Shown here: in pieces, positions 53,714 to 63,555 of the stretch
How the letters are laid out: each line of letters opens with the position of its first letter
Position numbering within the stretch: position 1 is the first letter of the stretch
DNA from: Pseudomonas sp. NCCP-436
Lineage (GTDB): Bacteria; Pseudomonadota; Gammaproteobacteria; Pseudomonadales; Pseudomonadaceae
Direction: 5' to 3'
NCBI RefSeq assembly: GCF_019656335.1
Contig: NZ_BPLZ01000010.1
Location: 1 to 64,000, forward strand
DNA length: 64,000 nt
Program-made: the position numbers and the translations under genes
The notes under the pieces: model-generated
Databases searched by the model: none
What the model saw: the letters and a program-made list of their open reading frames with translations, nothing else
Told to the model about the DNA's origin: nothing

Positions 53714-55072
53714 TCACTCAAAAAGCGCATCCAGCGCCTGCTCAAGACGAGTAACCGCAATTACCTGAAGGCCCGCCGGCGGCTCTTTCGGCGCATTCCC
53801 TCTCGGCACGATGGCGCGCTTGAAGCCATGCTTGGCCGCTTCCTTAAGGCGCTCCTGACCGCTGGGTACCGGGCGAATCTCCCCAGACAGGCCGATTTCG
53901 CCGAACACCAGAAGATCATGCTCCAGGGGCCGGTTGCGCAGACTGGAAATCACTGCCGCCATCAGCGCCAGGTCGGAGGCTGTCTCCAGCACCTTGACCC
54001 CACCAACCACGTTGAGGAACACGTCCTGGTCGTAGGTCGGAATACCGCCATGTCGATGCAACACGGCCAGGAGCATGGCCAGGCGGTTCTGATCCAAACC
54101 CAGGGTAACGCGACGCGGATTGGCCAGGTGACTGGTGTCGACCAGTGCCTGAACCTCCACCAGCATCGGTCGCGAGCCTTCCCAGGTAGCCATCACTACA
54201 CTGCCAGGCACCGACTCTTGGGCACGGGTAAGAAAAATCGCCGATGGATTGGACACCTCCTTGAGCCCCTTGTCGGTCATGCCGAACACGCCCAGCTCAT
54301 TGACCGCGCCGAAACGGTTCTTCACAGCCCGCAGGAGACGCAGCCGACCATCGGACTCGCCCTCGAAATACAGCACAGTGTCGACCATGTGTTCCAGCAC
54401 CCGAGGACCGGCCAGTGCGCCCTCTTTGGTCACGTGGCCGACCAGGAAGATTGCCGTACCGCTCTGCTTGGCATAGCGCACCAGCAGTGCTGCACTCTCT
54501 CGCACCTGAGCCACGCCGCCGGGTGCCGATTGCAACTGCTCGGTGAAGATGGTCTGGATTGAGTCGATCACCATCACCTTGGGCTTTTCCTGGCGGGCGG
54601 TGGCGATGATCGCCTCGATACAGGTCTCGGTCATTACCTTGAGGCGATCCAGCGGCAAATCCAGCCGCCGGGCACGCATCGCCACCTGCTGCTGGGATTC
54701 CTCACCTGTGACGTACAGCGCCGGAAATTGCCTGGCGATGTTGCACAGTGTCTGCAGCAAGATGGTCGATTTACCGATACCCGGATCACCACCAATAAGC
54801 ACCACAGAGCCATCTACCAGGCCGCCACCAAGCACCCTATCCAGCTCTCCGGAAGCAGTGGAAAAGCGCGGAATCTCCTCAACGCTGACCTCGGCCAAAG
54901 TTCTGATATTGGCCCGGTCGCCGGCCCAGCCACTGCGTCCGGACGCGGCCCCTCCCTCAATCAGAGTCTCCACAAGGGTATTCCAGGCACCGCAATCGCC
55001 ACACTGCCCGGCCCACTTGGGAAAGGTGGAGCCGCACTCGGTGCAACCGTACATGCGCTTTGCCTTGGCCAT
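53714..55072 (-). CDS. radA: DNA repair protein RadA
   Basis: This 452-residue RecA-like ATPase promotes branch migration during recombination repair. It has an N-terminal zinc finger (Cys10, 13, 24 and 27 in YGCTECGSTFPKWAGQCGDC), Walker A GGDPGIGKST, the RadA-specific KNRFG motif in VKNRFGAVNELG, and a C-terminal Lon-like domain (FGEIGLSGEIRPVPSG). All are intact and the length is standard. It is convergent with nothing close and starts a single-gene unit beside mapZ. Confidence 0.97.
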   Translation of the reverse strand: MAKAKRMYGCTECGSTFPKWAGQCGDCGAWNTLVETLIEGGAASGRSGWAGDRANIRTLAEVSVEEIPRFSTASGELDRVLGGGLVDGSVVLIGGDPGIGKSTILLQTLCNIARQFPALYVTGEESQQQVAMRARRLDLPLDRLKVMTETCIEAIIATARQEKPKVMVIDSIQTIFTEQLQSAPGGVAQVRESAALLVRYAKQSGTAIFLVGHVTKEGALAGPRVLEHMVDTVLYFEGESDGRLRLLRAVKNRFGAVNELGVFGMTDKGLKEVSNPSAIFLTRAQESVPGSVVMATWEGSRPMLVEVQALVDTSHLANPRRVTLGLDQNRLAMLLAVLHRHGGIPTYDQDVFLNVVGGVKVLETASDLALMAAVISSLRNRPLEHDLLVFGEIGLSGEIRPVPSGQERLKEAAKHGFKRAIVPRGNAPKEPPAGLQVIAVTRLEQALDALFE

Positions 55073-55197
55073 AAGGAGACTCCCACCGCTGTAACTGAGG
55101 GCGAAACCATACCGAACAACTGGATAAATTTACAGACCCATAGTGCTTCATCTGCCGGAGATAATGCCCCGCAATCCAGCAACATCCGGGCCAGACC

Positions 55198-55692
55198 ATG
55201 CATATAGAACTGTTTCCCGCCACGCCGGATCAGCAGTCGCTGATCCGCAACCTGTACCAGTTCTATGCCTACGACAGCTCGGACTGGGAGGGAGAAGATG
55301 TCGAAGCCGACGGTCGTTTCTATATCAACGATGCGCACTTGCTGCGCTATTGGCAGGAGCCGGGCTGGAGCGCCCACCTGATACTTGCCGATGGATTCAT
55401 CGCCGGCTTCCTGCTGATCGAACGCAGCGAGCTGCCGAGCCTCGATGTGCCGGAGTTCGCCGATCTGTTTCTGCTCAGACGTTATCGCCGACTGGGCATC
55501 GGCCGTGCCCTTGTTCTGCAGTTGATGGGCGATGGCAGTAGCTGGCTGCTGCGCTTCTACCGACAGGACGAACTCGCCAACCGATTCTGGCAGCAGTTGT
55601 TTACCGAACTACCGAGACCCCCACTGGAAGTCTCGGACCTGGACGAGACAGACGGGCTGCTCAGCTATCTGATCAACCCGCCCGTGCATTAG
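55198..55692 (+). CDS. GNAT family N-acetyltransferase
   Basis: This 164-residue protein opens MHIELFPATPDQQSLIRNLYQFYAYD. It has the acetyl-CoA-binding loop in LFLLRRYRRLGIGRALVLQLM near residues 92-112 and a C-terminal WLLRFYRQDELANRFWQQLF block typical of the YjgM-like subfamily. The substrate is unknown. It is convergent with the TerC gene, 18 bp away, and divergent from radA with a 125-bp gap. Confidence 0.87.
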   Translation: MHIELFPATPDQQSLIRNLYQFYAYDSSDWEGEDVEADGRFYINDAHLLRYWQEPGWSAHLILADGFIAGFLLIERSELPSLDVPEFADLFLLRRYRRLGIGRALVLQLMGDGSSWLLRFYRQDELANRFWQQLFTELPRPPLEVSDLDETDGLLSYLINPPVH

Positions 55693-55710
55693 GAAGGCCG
55701 CAAGAGGGTC

Positions 55711-57261
55711 TCAGCCAGCCAGCGGCTGCAACAGCACCTTGCTGACCCGGCGATCCTTAACTTCGGTCACGGTCAACTGCCAGCCGGCATGTTCCAGACT
55801 ATCGCCAGTCACCGGCAGACGGTCGAGCAGGCTCATAACCAGGCCGGCGAGCGTCTGATAATCGTCGCTTGGCGCCGCAGCAAAACCTAGCCGTTCGCGC
55901 AGCACCGCCAGGTTCAACGCACCATTGATGCGGTAACCGGTGCCGGCGGCTTCGATTTCCGGGCCGTCAACTTCACTGGCGTCCGGCAGTTCGCCGGCTA
56001 TTGCCTCGAGGATATCGGTCATGGTCAGCAGCCCTTCGAAGGCACCGAACTCGTTGACTACGAAGGCCACGTGGGTGGATGCCTGGCGCATCTGCTCCAA
56101 TGCACTGAGCACCGAGACACTATCCGGCAGGTTTATCGGTGCACGCACCAGTGGCTCGATGTCCAGTACCTCCCCCTTGAGCAACTCCTTGAACAGCTCC
56201 TTCTTGTGGATATAGCCGAGCGGCTCGTCGGGGCTGGTGGAACGACACACCAGCAGACGAGAGTGCGGCGAGTCCAGCAGAACCTGATGGATTTTCTCCT
56301 GCGGCGCGTCGATGTCGATGCGATCCACCTCCATGCGATCCGTCATGGCCTTGCGAATCGACTGCTCAGCCAGGCCCAGCACACCACGGATCATAACCCG
56401 CTCACGACGATCGAACAGCACCTGATCGCTGCTGTCACCGATCATGTCGGCAATCTCCTCGCCTACTTCATCCGCCTCCAGCTTGCCTCCGAGCAGACGC
56501 AATACGGCGTGCGCTGTGCGCTCGCGCAACCCCCGCTCACCCTGCAGGCTGCGCTTGCGCCGGGAGCGGGCAATCTGGTTGAACACTTCGATCAGGATCG
56601 AGAAACCGATGGCGGCGTACAGGTAGCCTTTCGGAATATGGAAACCCAGTCCTTCTGCAGTCAGACTGAAGCCAATCATCATCAGGAAGCCCAGGCACAG
56701 CATGATCACTGTCGGCCGGGCATTGACAAAGGCGGTCAGCGGCTTGCTGGCCACGATCATCAGGCCGATAGAGACAATTACCGCCAGCATCATCACCTGC
56801 AGGTGCTCGACCATTCCCACAGCAGTAATCACCGCATCAAGCGAGAACACTGCATCAAGCACGATAATCTGTACCACCACCGGCCAGAAACGTGCGTAGA
56901 TGCGGCTGCCGCCGGCTTTGTGGACATGGCCTTCGAGACGCTCATGCAACTCCATGGTGGCCTTGAACAGCAGGAATACACCACCAAACAGCATGATCAG
57001 GTCACGCCCGGAGAAATTCTTGCCAAATACCTCCAGCAGAGGTTCGGTCAGGGTCACCAGCCAAGCCATGCTGGCCAGCAGGCCCAGACGCATCAGCAGC
57101 GCCAGACTGAGGCCGATCACCCGCGCACGGTCACGCTGCTCGGGTGGCAACTTGTCGGCGAGGATGGCAATGAACACCAGGTTGTCGATGCCCAGAACGA
57201 TCTCCAGGACGATCAGAGTCAGCAGGCCCAGCCAGGCCGTCGGATCAGCGATCCATTCCAT
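55711..57261 (-). CDS. TerC-family membrane protein with CBS and CorC/HlyC domains
   Basis: This 516-residue protein joins an N-terminal TerC domain of about seven helices ([26 protein letters not shown] at the start, [20 protein letters not shown] near residue 130), a CBS pair ([21 protein letters not shown] to about 430) and a C-terminal transporter-associated CorC_HlyC domain ([13 protein letters not shown]). E. coli YoaE and YegH have the same build. TerC proteins are linked to tellurite resistance, manganese export and metalation of secreted enzymes; which applies here is unknown. Confidence 0.9.
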   Translation of the reverse strand: MEWIADPTAWLGLLTLIVLEIVLGIDNLVFIAILADKLPPEQRDRARVIGLSLALLMRLGLLASMAWLVTLTEPLLEVFGKNFSGRDLIMLFGGVFLLFKATMELHERLEGHVHKAGGSRIYARFWPVVVQIIVLDAVFSLDAVITAVGMVEHLQVMMLAVIVSIGLMIVASKPLTAFVNARPTVIMLCLGFLMMIGFSLTAEGLGFHIPKGYLYAAIGFSILIEVFNQIARSRRKRSLQGERGLRERTAHAVLRLLGGKLEADEVGEEIADMIGDSSDQVLFDRRERVMIRGVLGLAEQSIRKAMTDRMEVDRIDIDAPQEKIHQVLLDSPHSRLLVCRSTSPDEPLGYIHKKELFKELLKGEVLDIEPLVRAPINLPDSVSVLSALEQMRQASTHVAFVVNEFGAFEGLLTMTDILEAIAGELPDASEVDGPEIEAAGTGYRINGALNLAVLRERLGFAAAPSDDYQTLAGLVMSLLDRLPVTGDSLEHAGWQLTVTEVKDRRVSKVLLQPLAG

Positions 57262-57543
57262 CTAATGTGCAGCTCTCTGTTGGGAAGGATGAAGACAGCC
57301 GAAAGCGCTGCACAAACACGGAGCTGGCAGAAGGAAACTCGGCTGGCGGAGAAAATGCGTGGCGACGAACCACAGAGAGGAAAAGTGCCAGACGACACTA
57401 TCCCCAGGATGTATCACCCTCGCTCCATACGGCGAGGGCGATCGACTACTGTCGCTGTCCATGAAGACCAGAAAATGGGAAACAGGCCCTGCAATCTACT
57501 GGAGCCGAACCGGCACTTAAAGGGCATAGATTGTTACCAGTTC
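57262..57543. other. Gap between the TerC and fpr genes
   Basis: This 282-bp stretch has no supported gene. It contains one 7-bp hairpin (CCCTCGC/GCGAGGG, 57417-57438) without a T-run, which may protect or end the fpr transcript, and presumably the promoter of the TerC gene. Confidence 0.4.
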
Positions 57544-58320
57544 TTACCAATAGTTCTCCACCGCCACCTGTCCGGGTCGACGCGTCAGACTGAGATTCAG
57601 TCCGCGCGCCTTCAACCGCTGGCGAATATCGGTGATCATCTGTGGGTTACCGCAGATCATTACCCGCGAATGTTCAGGGCTCAGTTCCAACCCGGCGGCC
57701 CGCTCCAGCTCGCCATTATCGAGTAGCGTGGTGATCCGCGCGCCAAGACATCCAGGCGCCTGCTCGCGGGTGACCAGCGGCAGGTAGGTAAGCTTGTGGG
57801 TGAACTCGGCCAGATGTTCCTGCCCGCCCAGGCCGTGTATAAGCGGCTGATAGGCCAGCTCGGCAAGACTGCGGGCGCTGTAAACCAGCACGATGCGCTC
57901 GAAACGCTGCCAGACCTCGAAGTCCTGCAAAATCGACAGAAACGGCGCCACCCCCGTACCACTACCAAGCAACCAGAGATCGCGACCATCGACGAAGCGA
58001 TCCAGGGTCAGGAAGCCGGTGGCCATCTTTTCCACCAGCAGCTCGTCGCCAACCTGCAGGCGACTCAACTCACTGGTGAACTCGCCGCCAGGCACGACAA
58101 TGGAGAAGAACTCGAGGAATTCATCATGCGGCGCCGATACCAGCGAGTAGGCCCGCCAGACGATGTCCCCACTGGTCTTGCGCACGCCTAGACGGACAAA
58201 CTGCCCGGCACGGAAGCGGAAACCGGCATCTCGCGTGCAACGCAGGCTGAACAGGCTGAGCGACCACACACGAACCTCTGTCAGCGTCTGGCGAGTGAAC
58301 TTGTCTTCGCTGGCGGTCAT
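57544..58320 (-). CDS. fpr: Ferredoxin/flavodoxin-NADP+ reductase
   Basis: This 258-residue FAD enzyme moves electrons between NADPH and ferredoxin or flavodoxin. The FAD motif RAYSLVSAPHDEFLEFF near residue 55, the NADP-binding GSGTGVAPFLSIL near residue 117 and the ICGNPQM block near 215 are intact, and the C-terminal VENYW aromatic residue is of the bacterial FPR type. The ATG at 58320 directly follows a GGAGG ribosome-binding site; an upstream start adds 19 unrelated residues. It is divergent from rlmG with a 68-bp gap. Confidence 0.94.
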   Translation of the reverse strand: MTASEDKFTRQTLTEVRVWSLSLFSLRCTRDAGFRFRAGQFVRLGVRKTSGDIVWRAYSLVSAPHDEFLEFFSIVVPGGEFTSELSRLQVGDELLVEKMATGFLTLDRFVDGRDLWLLGSGTGVAPFLSILQDFEVWQRFERIVLVYSARSLAELAYQPLIHGLGGQEHLAEFTHKLTYLPLVTREQAPGCLGARITTLLDNGELERAAGLELSPEHSRVMICGNPQMITDIRQRLKARGLNLSLTRRPGQVAVENYW

Positions 58321-58388
58321 AATTCCTCCTTCACTGAATTGACTGACAGTCTCGCGCAAACCGCGCACGACAAACACCGACGGTTTCC

Positions 58389-59513
58389 ATGCCTATTCTC
58401 ACCACGCCCTTCGCCGTACTCGACCTGATTCGCCAACCCGAGCAGCGGGACGAACCACTGCAAGCCTTCGATGCCGCAGACGAGTACCTGCTCAAGGATC
58501 TGCACGAACGTCCGTTGGCCGCCGGTAGCCGGGTGCTGGTACTCAATGATGGCTTCGGCGCACTTGCCTGTTCACTGGCTGCCCATTATCGGGTAACCAG
58601 CAGCGGCGACTCACATCTGGGCCATCTTGCCCTGCGCAAGAATCTGGCGCGCAACGGGCTGGCCGAAGATGCCGTGAACTTCATTCCGGCCGGACAAGAC
58701 GCCGCTGGCCCGTTCGATCTGGTGCTGATCCGTGTACCGAAAACTCTGGCTCTACTGGAGGATCAACTGATTCGCCTGCACGGCCATTTGGCGCCCGGCG
58801 CACGGGTAGTGGCTGGTGCGATGATCAAGCATTTGCCGCGCGCCGCAGGCGATCTGCTGGAGCGCTACGTGGGTTCAGTGCAGGCCTCGCTGGCGGTTAA
58901 GAAGGCCCGTCTGCTATTTGCCACACCACAGAACAGGCCTGCTCCGCAGTCGCCCTACCCGACCCACTACCGTCTCGACCAGCCGCCACTTAATCTGGTC
59001 AACCACGCCAACGTATTTTGCCGGGAAGGACTGGACATCGGCACCCGCGCCTTCCTTCCGCACCTGCCACGACATACGGGGCCGATCCGCGTCGCCGACC
59101 TTGGCTGCGGCAACGGAGTACTTGGCATCGCCTATGCGCTGGCCAGCCCACAGGCGCAGTTGACCCTGATCGACGAGTCATACATGGCCGTGCAGTCGGC
59201 GCGCGAGAACTGGCAGGCAGCACTGGGCCCGCGTGCAGTACAGATCCGTGCCGACGACGGACTGGCCGGACAGCCGGCCGAGTCGCTGGATCTGGTGCTG
59301 TGCAACCCGCCCTTCCATCAACAGCAGGTGGTCGGCGACTTCCTGGCCTGGCGCATGTTCCAGCAGGCCCGAGCGGCACTGGTGCGCGGTGGCGAGCTGT
59401 GGATCGTCGGCAACCGCCACTTGGGCTATCACGTCAAGCTGGGCCGCTTGTTCCGCCAGGTAGAGCAGGTGGCGGCCACACCCAAGTTCGTGGTGCTCAG
59501 GGCAATTCGCTAG
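58389..59513 (+). CDS. rlmG: 23S rRNA (guanine-1835-N2)-methyltransferase RlmG
   Basis: This 374-residue enzyme methylates G1835 of 23S rRNA. It has a duplicated MTase build: a degenerate N-terminal Rossmann half (VLVLNDGFGALACSLA) and an active C-terminal half with motif I VADLGCGNGVLGIAYAL near residue 236 and the catalytic NPPFH motif near residue 305. The length matches E. coli RlmG. The upstream neighbour is divergent fpr; downstream it converges with the small DUF2474 gene with 12 bp between them. Confidence 0.93.
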   Translation: MPILTTPFAVLDLIRQPEQRDEPLQAFDAADEYLLKDLHERPLAAGSRVLVLNDGFGALACSLAAHYRVTSSGDSHLGHLALRKNLARNGLAEDAVNFIPAGQDAAGPFDLVLIRVPKTLALLEDQLIRLHGHLAPGARVVAGAMIKHLPRAAGDLLERYVGSVQASLAVKKARLLFATPQNRPAPQSPYPTHYRLDQPPLNLVNHANVFCREGLDIGTRAFLPHLPRHTGPIRVADLGCGNGVLGIAYALASPQAQLTLIDESYMAVQSARENWQAALGPRAVQIRADDGLAGQPAESLDLVLCNPPFHQQQVVGDFLAWRMFQQARAALVRGGELWIVGNRHLGYHVKLGRLFRQVEQVAATPKFVVLRAIR

Positions 59514-59525
59514 CGGCCGGCCGAG

Positions 59526-59699
59526 CTAGGGAGTCCCCAGCCCGGCTGCGTTCATAAACTGACGCAACAGCCAGGCCAGCATGCCCAGGCTCAGGACACT
59601 GGCCGACCAGATCAGCACCAGCCATCCCAGGCGCTGCCACAAAGACTTGCAGCTCGCTTCATTGCGGATCATTCGGCGGGCCTCAGTGATAACCGTCAT
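59526..59699 (-). CDS. DUF2474 small membrane protein of the bd oxidase operon
   Basis: This 57-residue protein has a basic N-terminus (MTVITEARRMIRNEASCKSLW) and one transmembrane helix (GWLVLIWSASVLSLGMLAWLL). It overlaps the 3' end of cioB by 17 bp in another frame. DUF2474 proteins occur after cydAB/cioAB genes and probably play the part that CydX plays in E. coli, as a small single-helix subunit. That role is an inference from position and topology. Confidence 0.82.
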   Translation of the reverse strand: MTVITEARRMIRNEASCKSLWQRLGWLVLIWSASVLSLGMLAWLLRQFMNAAGLGTP

Positions 59700-60690
59700 G
59701 CTGGGTTACCTTGCCGCGGAACACGTAGTAGCTCCAGGCGGTATACATCAGGATGAACGGGATGATCAGCAGCGCGCCCACCAGCATGAAGCCCTGGCTC
59801 TGCGGCGGTGCTGCGGCCTCCCAGATGCTGATCGACGGCGGAATTACGTTCGGCCACAGGCTGATACCCAGCCCGCTGTAGCCGAGGAATATCAGCGCCA
59901 GAGTAAGCAGGAACGGCGAATAGTTACGGTTGTCGGCCACCGCACGCAGCAACGCCCAGGTGCACAGCAACACCAGCAGAGGCACCGGCATGAACCAGAA
60001 CAGGTTGGGCAGACTGAACCAGCGCTCGGCAATGGCCGGATGCGCCAGCGGCGTCCACAGACTGACGATGCCGGTGGCCGCCAGCAGAACGAACACCAGC
60101 GGCCGGGCCAGATCGTGCATCTGCCGCTGCAGACGGCCATCAGTCTTCATAATCAGCCAGGTACACCCCAACAGCGCATAGGCGGCGATCAGCGCCAGGC
60201 CACAGAACACCGGGAAGGGCGTCAGCCAGTCTAAGGAACCGCCGACAAAGCGCCGTCCTTCTACCGCGAAACCCTCGATATAGGCACCCAGTGCCACCCC
60301 CTGAAAGAAGGTCGCAGCCAGTGAGCCACCGATAAAAGCCTTATCCCATAGGTGTTTGCGCTGCGCCTTGGCCTTGAAGCGAAACTCAAAGGCCACGCCG
60401 CGGAAGATCAGCCCCAGCAGCATCAGAATCAGCGGCAGATACAGCGCATGCAGCACCACCGAGTAGGCCAGCGGAAAGGCGCCAAACAGGCCGGCGCCAC
60501 CCAGCACCAGCCAGGTCTCGTTGCCGTCCCAGACCGGAGCTACGGTGTTCATCATCACATCGCGCTCACCCTCGTCACGGACGAAGGGAAAAAGGATGCC
60601 GATACCCAGGTCGAAACCATCCATTACCACGTACATCATCACGCCGAAGGCAATGATGACCGCCCAGATCAGCGGCAGGTCGATACCCAT
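59683..60690 (-). CDS. cioB: Cytochrome bd-type (cyanide-insensitive) oxidase subunit II
   Basis: This 335-residue membrane protein has about eight helices. It opens MGIDLPLIWAVIIAFGVMMYVVMDGFDLGIGILFP, the classical CydB start, and also has DGNETWLVLGGAGLFGAFPLAY. It lacks haem ligands and forms the structural partner of subunit I. The length equals, from memory, P. aeruginosa CioB. It lies 2 bp after cioA and overlaps the DUF2474 gene, so the three are one operon. Confidence 0.93.
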   Translation of the reverse strand: MGIDLPLIWAVIIAFGVMMYVVMDGFDLGIGILFPFVRDEGERDVMMNTVAPVWDGNETWLVLGGAGLFGAFPLAYSVVLHALYLPLILMLLGLIFRGVAFEFRFKAKAQRKHLWDKAFIGGSLAATFFQGVALGAYIEGFAVEGRRFVGGSLDWLTPFPVFCGLALIAAYALLGCTWLIMKTDGRLQRQMHDLARPLVFVLLAATGIVSLWTPLAHPAIAERWFSLPNLFWFMPVPLLVLLCTWALLRAVADNRNYSPFLLTLALIFLGYSGLGISLWPNVIPPSISIWEAAAPPQSQGFMLVGALLIIPFILMYTAWSYYVFRGKVTQHDGYH

Positions 60691-60692
60691 GC

Positions 60693-62132
60693 TCAGTTCC
60701 TCCCAGGCAACGAATCGGTTTCGCCATCTTCAAGGCCCTCGCCGGGAGCCGACAGCGGCCGCGCCGGAGTACGCGGCTGGCCCGGCCCACCCGGCACCAC
60801 CTCGCGGCCTTCGTCGAGCTGCGGGCCTTTGCGTACCAGGCGCAGCATGTAACTGATGCCGGCGCCAAACAGCGCGAAGTAGACAATTACGAACAGCGCC
60901 AGGGTGAAACCCAACTGCTCGGCGCTGTGCCCGGAGGAGGCGTCGGCAGTGCGCATCAACCCCTGGACGATCCAGGGCTGACGGCCTATTTCTGTGGTGT
61001 ACCAACCGGCCAGAATGGCGATCACCCCGCTCGGCCCCATCCATAGCGCCAGATGCAGGAACGGCCGGCAGTTGTACAAGCGCTCACCGCGTCGCAACCA
61101 GGCTCCCCAAACACCAAGCAGGATCATCAGCAGGCCTATACCGACCATCAGGCGGAAACTCCAGAACACTATGGTGGAGTTGGCCCGGTCTTCCGCTGCA
61201 AACTCCTTCAGTGCCGGCACCTGCTGGTCCAGGCTGTGGGTCAGGATCAGGCTGCCCAGCGCAGGAATCTCGATCTTGAAGCGGGTCTCCTCACGCTCCA
61301 TGTCCGGCCAGCCAAACAGAATCAGCGGAGTAGGCTCGTCACCGACGTTCTCCCAGTGTCCCTCGATGGCCGCGATCTTGGCTGGCTGGTACTTAAGGGT
61401 ATTGAGCCCGTGAAGGTCGCCGATAAAGGCTTGCACCGGCGCCACCAGCAACGCCATCCACACCGCCATCGACAACATTTTGCGAATCGCCGGGTTGTTC
61501 CGTCCGCGCAACAGGTGCCAGGCAGCAGACGAACCGACAAAGAAGGCGGTGGCGAGGAAAGCGGCGGTGACCATGTGCGCCAGGCGATAGGGAAACGAGG
61601 GGTTGAACACGACCGCAAGCCAGTCCACCGGGATCACCCGACCGTCAACGATCTCGAAGCCCTGCGGAGTGTGCATCCAACTGTTGGAAGCCAGGATCCA
61701 GAAGGTGGAGATCAGCGTGCCGATGGCCACCATCACCGTTGAAAAGAAGTGCAGCCCCGGGCCGACGCGATTCCAGCCAAACAGCATCACCCCGAGAAAA
61801 CCTGCCTCCAGAAAGAAAGCGGTGAGCACTTCATAGGTCAGCAGCGGCCCGGTAATGGCCCCGGCAAAGTCGGAGAAGGCACTCCAGTTGGTACCGAACT
61901 GGTAGGCCATGACCAGTCCGGAGACCACGCCCATGCCGAAGTTGACCGCGAATATTTTCACCCAAAAGTGATAGAGGTCGCGATACAGGGGCTTTCCGGT
62001 TCTCAGCCAAAGGCCTTCGAGCACGGCCAGGTAGCTGGCCAGGCCGATGGTGATGGCCGGAAAGACGATATGAAAGGAAATGGTGAAGGCGAACTGAACG
62101 CGAGCGAGATCAAGCGCCTCAAGGCCGAACAT
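60693..62132 (-). CDS. cioA: Cytochrome bd-type (cyanide-insensitive) oxidase subunit I
   Basis: This 479-residue membrane protein is the quinol-oxidising, haem-carrying subunit. The start LARVQFAFTISFHIVFPAITIGLASYL includes the conserved haem histidine, WILASNSWMHTPQGFEI is diagnostic, and GRQPWIVQGLMRT lies in the late helices. The periplasmic Q-loop is short, as in CioA-type enzymes and unlike the long-loop E. coli CydA. The proline-rich cytoplasmic tail (PGGPGQPRTPARPLS) is common in this subgroup. Such oxidases serve at low oxygen or when cyanide is present. Confidence 0.93.
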   Translation of the reverse strand: MFGLEALDLARVQFAFTISFHIVFPAITIGLASYLAVLEGLWLRTGKPLYRDLYHFWVKIFAVNFGMGVVSGLVMAYQFGTNWSAFSDFAGAITGPLLTYEVLTAFFLEAGFLGVMLFGWNRVGPGLHFFSTVMVAIGTLISTFWILASNSWMHTPQGFEIVDGRVIPVDWLAVVFNPSFPYRLAHMVTAAFLATAFFVGSSAAWHLLRGRNNPAIRKMLSMAVWMALLVAPVQAFIGDLHGLNTLKYQPAKIAAIEGHWENVGDEPTPLILFGWPDMEREETRFKIEIPALGSLILTHSLDQQVPALKEFAAEDRANSTIVFWSFRLMVGIGLLMILLGVWGAWLRRGERLYNCRPFLHLALWMGPSGVIAILAGWYTTEIGRQPWIVQGLMRTADASSGHSAEQLGFTLALFVIVYFALFGAGISYMLRLVRKGPQLDEGREVVPGGPGQPRTPARPLSAPGEGLEDGETDSLPGRN

Positions 62133-62277
62133 GGCACATCCTCATACAGGTTATCCCGGCCCGGCCTGCTTGCCGGACATGGGCTCCAAGCGTTGGAGTC
62201 GCAACCGCCACGATTGTTCTTATGGCATGAGACGCGGGCGCCCATCGCTCGCCGGAGAACGCCCCGGAAATTGCGTA

Positions 62278-62291
62278 TTGACCCAGGTCAG
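62278..62291. promoter_or_regulatory. Weak candidate Anr/FNR-type site upstream of cioA
   Basis: TTGACCCAGGTCAG is a dyad in the 270-bp gap upstream of cioA and matches the Anr consensus TTGAT-N4-ATCAA at 7 of 10 defined bases. It lies 146 bp from the cioA start. It is suggestive only. Confidence 0.25.
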
Positions 62292-62402
62292 TTCTCGGGA
62301 AAAAGCTTACGCCTTCCGTCGGAAAGCCATGCTGTGGTTATTTGCCGCGTGACAGATCACCACGGCACCAACATGGGAAAGGGCACAGGCAGGGGGCTGC
62401 AC

Positions 62403-63413
62403 TCAGCGGAAATCACCGACGTCGGCGAGTTTGCGGCCGTTCTTGCGGAACTCAACCGGCGTCTGGCCGACCCAGCGTTTGAAGGCCCGATAGAAGGTGC
62501 TTGGTTCGGAAAAACCGGTACGCTCGACAATCACCTCGATGCGCTCATCGGTGTTGAGTAGCAGTTCCTTGGCCAAACGACAACGGTAGTCACTGGCCAG
62601 ATCGTTGAAACGCACACCAGTCATGGCCAGGCGCTCGCGCAATCGCCGTACCGGCATATCAAGACGGGTCGCCACCTGCTCCAGGGTCACGCCGCCATCG
62701 GCCAGCAGCTCAGCGATCAGCTCGCGCACCTGGCGCACCAGTTGCTGCCGCTCGGCCTCCATCAACCGGCGCCGCAACAGCTTTTCATGCATGCGCAGCT
62801 CCGGCGTTGCGACATGCCGTAACGGACGCGCCAGCACTGACGCATCAAACATCAGCACACAAGCCTCAGCCCCGAGGTATACCGGACAACCGTAAGCCGC
62901 CTGGTAGTATTCGTCCGAAGCCCCCTCGGCATGGGCAAAATGCACTTCGTGCAGACTAAAGGAACCGTCGCTCAGACTTGCAAACAGACGAACCAGCACG
63001 CCGACCAACATTTCCGACCAGTGCCGTGGCATGTTCGCTGGCAACGTGATGCGTAATCGCGCCCGGGCCGTATCGCATTCCAGCTGCGCTTCGGCCGACT
63101 CGCATAACAGCCGCATATAGCGCAGGGCATGGCGCAGGCCGGCGCCAAATGTTGGGCCGGAGAAGAACAGGGCCTGCAGCCACTGCAGCTGGATGCTTGG
63201 CAAATGCCGGCTGAGGAACAGGCCGACATGCTCCTCGCCACAGAGTTCTCCGGCAGCCTGCCAGAACACCGCCTGGTGTTCACCGTCCAAGCGGCCGTCT
63301 TCTGAGAGGGAAATGCGCGCCAACAGCGCGGCCGGATCCACCCCACAGGCCTGCAAGGCATCAATCACCGGACGCGTCAACGCCATGTCCCTGGTCAGAT
63401 CACGCATGTTCAT
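62403..63413 (-). CDS. AraC-family transcriptional regulator
   Basis: This 336-residue protein has an N-terminal ligand or dimerisation domain of the Arabinose_bd/OruR type (residues 1-200, MALTRPVIDALQACGVDPAALL). The C-terminal AraC double helix-turn-helix includes VTLEQVATRLDMPVRRLRERL and the second motif IEVIVERTGFSEPSTFYRAFKRWVGQTPVEFRK. It is upstream of and in line with cioA on the same strand but 270 bp away, so it is probably not co-transcribed. The target genes are not apparent. Confidence 0.88.
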   Translation of the reverse strand: MNMRDLTRDMALTRPVIDALQACGVDPAALLARISLSEDGRLDGEHQAVFWQAAGELCGEEHVGLFLSRHLPSIQLQWLQALFFSGPTFGAGLRHALRYMRLLCESAEAQLECDTARARLRITLPANMPRHWSEMLVGVLVRLFASLSDGSFSLHEVHFAHAEGASDEYYQAAYGCPVYLGAEACVLMFDASVLARPLRHVATPELRMHEKLLRRRLMEAERQQLVRQVRELIAELLADGGVTLEQVATRLDMPVRRLRERLAMTGVRFNDLASDYRCRLAKELLLNTDERIEVIVERTGFSEPSTFYRAFKRWVGQTPVEFRKNGRKLADVGDFR

Positions 63414-63555
63414 CGCTGTTATTGTGATTTTTGAACCGCGTCATCTTATGGCCGTGTGCCATCTCACGCAAATCATCAGCCACCATTCTGGTTGCGCCGG
63501 CGCTTGCAGCACGCGACATTCGCCCCGAAGCTATGCGGCTCGAAAGGAGCCCTCG

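Noticed and set aside
56071-57726. A 551-codon open frame on the plus strand opposite the TerC/CBS gene
   Set aside because: Its product is rich in Gln, His and Arg with no domain, and the opposite strand encodes a clear TerC-CBS-CorC protein. It is an antisense shadow of GC-rich coding DNA.
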